Positions 13,716 to 14,951 of a stretch of 14,951 nucleotides of DNA are shown here, piece by piece. The DNA is from Actinomycetes bacterium (lineage in GTDB: Bacteria > Actinomycetota > Acidimicrobiia > Acidimicrobiales > Palsa-688): assembly GCA_021798075.1 (NCBI GenBank), contig JAJZYO010000008.1, positions 1 through 14,951 of the forward strand, given 5' to 3'. How positions within the stretch are numbered: the first letter of the stretch is position 1; every line of letters starts with the position of its first letter. A model generated the notes under the pieces. It searched no databases and was not told where the DNA came from. It saw only the letters and a list, made by a program, of their open reading frames with translations. Position numbers and translations under genes: made by a program.

Positions 13716-14951
13716 GTGGCGGCTGCTGGGGGCCGGCGGGGGCCACCACACCAGCCCAACCTGCCGTTTGAGCGCGACGCGGGAGACCTTTCCCTGCGCT
13801 CGTGGCGGTTCTGGCTGGTCGTCGTCCTGGCTGGCATCGGGGCGGGGCTCGGTGCCGGGGTGCTCATGGCGATCCTCCACGCCGTCCAGCACCTCGCCTA
13901 CGGCTACCGCCATGGTGACTTCCAGACCGGCATTCGGCTCCGGCCGGCCTGGCGCCGGGTTGTGGTGCTGTCCGGTGCCGGGGTCGTCCTCGGCGCCGCG
14001 TGGGTCTTACTGCGCCGGCTGGGAGGCCACGTGCGGGGGCTCGACGAGGCGGTGTGGGAGCACCAGGGCCGGCTCCGGCCCCTCGGCACCGCGGCGAACG
14101 CCCTCTTGCAGATCGTGGCGGTCGGCGCCGGAGCGACCCTGGGCAGGGAGGGCGCCCCGAAGGAGCTCGGCGCCGGGCTGGCGAGCAGCCTGTGCGACCG
14201 GGCCGGCCTCAGCGCGACCGAGCGCCAGGTCCTCGTCGCCTGTGGGGCGGGAGCGGGCATGGCGGCCGTCTACAACGTCCCCTACGGCGGGGCCCTGTTC
14301 GCCGCCGAGGTGCTGCTGGGGACCTTGGCGCTGCCGGCAGTCCTCCCTGCCCTCGCCACCGCCGGGGTGGCGACCGCCGTCTCCTGGTTGCTGCTCCCGG
14401 ACCGCCCCACCTACAACGTCGGCCACCTTTCGGTCAGCACCTCGCTGACCCTGTGGGCCGCGCTCTTTGGCCTCCTCGCCGGGCTCATCGGCGCGGGCCT
14501 CGTTGTCCTGGTGGGGTGGGCGAAGGCCCGGGCGACGAAAGGGACGCGCGTCCTTGGCACGGTCGCGGTTGCCTTCGGCGCCGTCGGGGCGGTGGCGGTC
14601 GCTCTCCCCGAGGTGCTCGGCAATGGCAAGGACGTCACCCAGCTGGCCTTTTCCGGCGCGCTGAGCTTGCCCCTCGTCGCCGTCATCGTGGTGGCTCGAC
14701 CGCTTGCCACCGCCGCCTGCCTGCGCGCCGGGGCGGTCGGCGGGCTGTTCACCCCGACCCTCGCCGTCGGCGCTCTGGCGGGGACCTTGGCCGGGCGAGC
14801 CTGGGGGGCCCTCCTGCCGGCCGGACCGGTGGCCGGGTTTGCGCTCATTGGCGCGGCAGCGCTCCTCGCAGGGGCCATGCAGAGCCCGATCGCCTCGGTT
14901 GCCCTCGTGGTCGAGCTCACCCACAGCGGCCTCGCCCTCCTCGTGCCGATC
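13716..14951 (+). CDS. CLC-family chloride channel/transporter (3' partial)
   Basis: An integral membrane protein of the CLC family (412 residues seen, open to the right edge; bacterial members are usually 420-600). Family motifs: GREGAPKE at 143-150 with the gating glutamate Glu145; VPYGGALFAAEVLL with Glu198; GGLFTPTLAVGA from 342. Two positions differ from the E. coli antiporter ClcA: the GSGIP chloride-binding loop is replaced by GGHVRGLDEAVW, and the internal proton glutamate (ClcA Glu203) is Val199, as in CLC channels. The protein may therefore be an uncoupled chloride path or carry another anion. GTG 13716 is the only start before TM1 in this frame; no ribosome site precedes it. The last helices, including the site of ClcA Tyr445, lie outside the window. 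The gene is divergent from the KimA-like potassium importer, which would suit joint potassium/chloride balance. Confidence 0.88.
   Translation, partial: MAAAGGRRGPPHQPNLPFERDAGDLSLRSWRFWLVVVLAGIGAGLGAGVLMAILHAVQHLAYGYRHGDFQTGIRLRPAWRRVVVLSGAGVVLGAAWVLLRRLGGHVRGLDEAVWEHQGRLRPLGTAANALLQIVAVGAGATLGREGAPKELGAGLASSLCDRAGLSATERQVLVACGAGAGMAAVYNVPYGGALFAAEVLLGTLALPAVLPALATAGVATAVSWLLLPDRPTYNVGHLSVSTSLTLWAALFGLLAGLIGAGLVVLVGWAKARATKGTRVLGTVAVAFGAVGAVAVALPEVLGNGKDVTQLAFSGALSLPLVAVIVVARPLATAACLRAGAVGGLFTPTLAVGALAGTLAGRAWGALLPAGPVAGFALIGAAALLAGAMQSPIASVALVVELTHSGLALLVPI

Noticed and set aside
13519..14448. A 309-codon plus-strand frame covering the start of the CLC gene.
   Set aside because: It is a Ser/Arg/Pro-rich shadow. 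The next phase, from 13716, reads a CLC protein with its motifs to the window edge.

Overview
The window is high-GC bacterial DNA with GTG and TTG starts, 4-base start/stop overlaps and a long CtpI-like P-type ATPase of a kind known from mycobacteria. Together these suggest an actinobacterium (Actinomycetota). A sulfur-using or acidophilic lineage such as Acidimicrobiia is possible, but the sequence alone does not settle it. There are no rRNA genes, tRNA genes, CRISPR arrays, insertion sequences or phage genes.

Layout. (1) 1-1092: 3' part of a sugar-porter-type MFS transporter, cut by the left edge. (2) 1421-5905: a 1494-residue P-type ATPase with a complete P2-like pump in its second half. 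Its first half has an HMA-like domain followed by what looks like a degenerate second copy of the ATPase core. (3) 5906-6216: a non-coding scar with a hicA toxin remnant on the minus strand. (4) 6217-9803: a plus-strand sulfur cassette. It encodes a regulator (excisionase-type HTH plus PocR-like sensor), a sulfide:quinone-oxidoreductase-like flavoprotein, a DUF1641 protein, a TusE/DsrC sulfur carrier and a DsrE2-type protein. The regulator overlaps the flavoprotein gene and the flavoprotein gene overlaps the DUF1641 gene by 4 bases each; the last two genes have strong GGAGG ribosome sites. (5) 9987-11333, minus: an EntS/MFS_3-type exporter, convergent with the cassette. (6) 11379-11540, minus: a possible small coiled-coil protein. 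(7) 11678-13519, minus: a KimA-like APC potassium importer. (8) 13716-14951, plus: a CLC-family chloride transporter, divergent from the KimA-like gene and cut by the right edge.

How they fit together. The cassette probably receives sulfane sulfur made by the flavoprotein and hands it through DsrE2 and TusE/DsrC cysteines, under a regulator whose sensor domain carries three cysteines. The regulator's promoter/start region holds two inverted repeats that no gene explains; they are candidate operators or an mRNA hairpin. The cation ATPase, potassium importer and CLC protein are ion-homeostasis genes. No direct link between them and the sulfur genes is visible beyond proximity.

The most notable points are the sulfur cassette with its own regulator and dyads, the pseudo-ATPase half fused to an active pump, and a CLC protein that keeps the gating glutamate but lacks the internal proton glutamate and the GSGIP motif.
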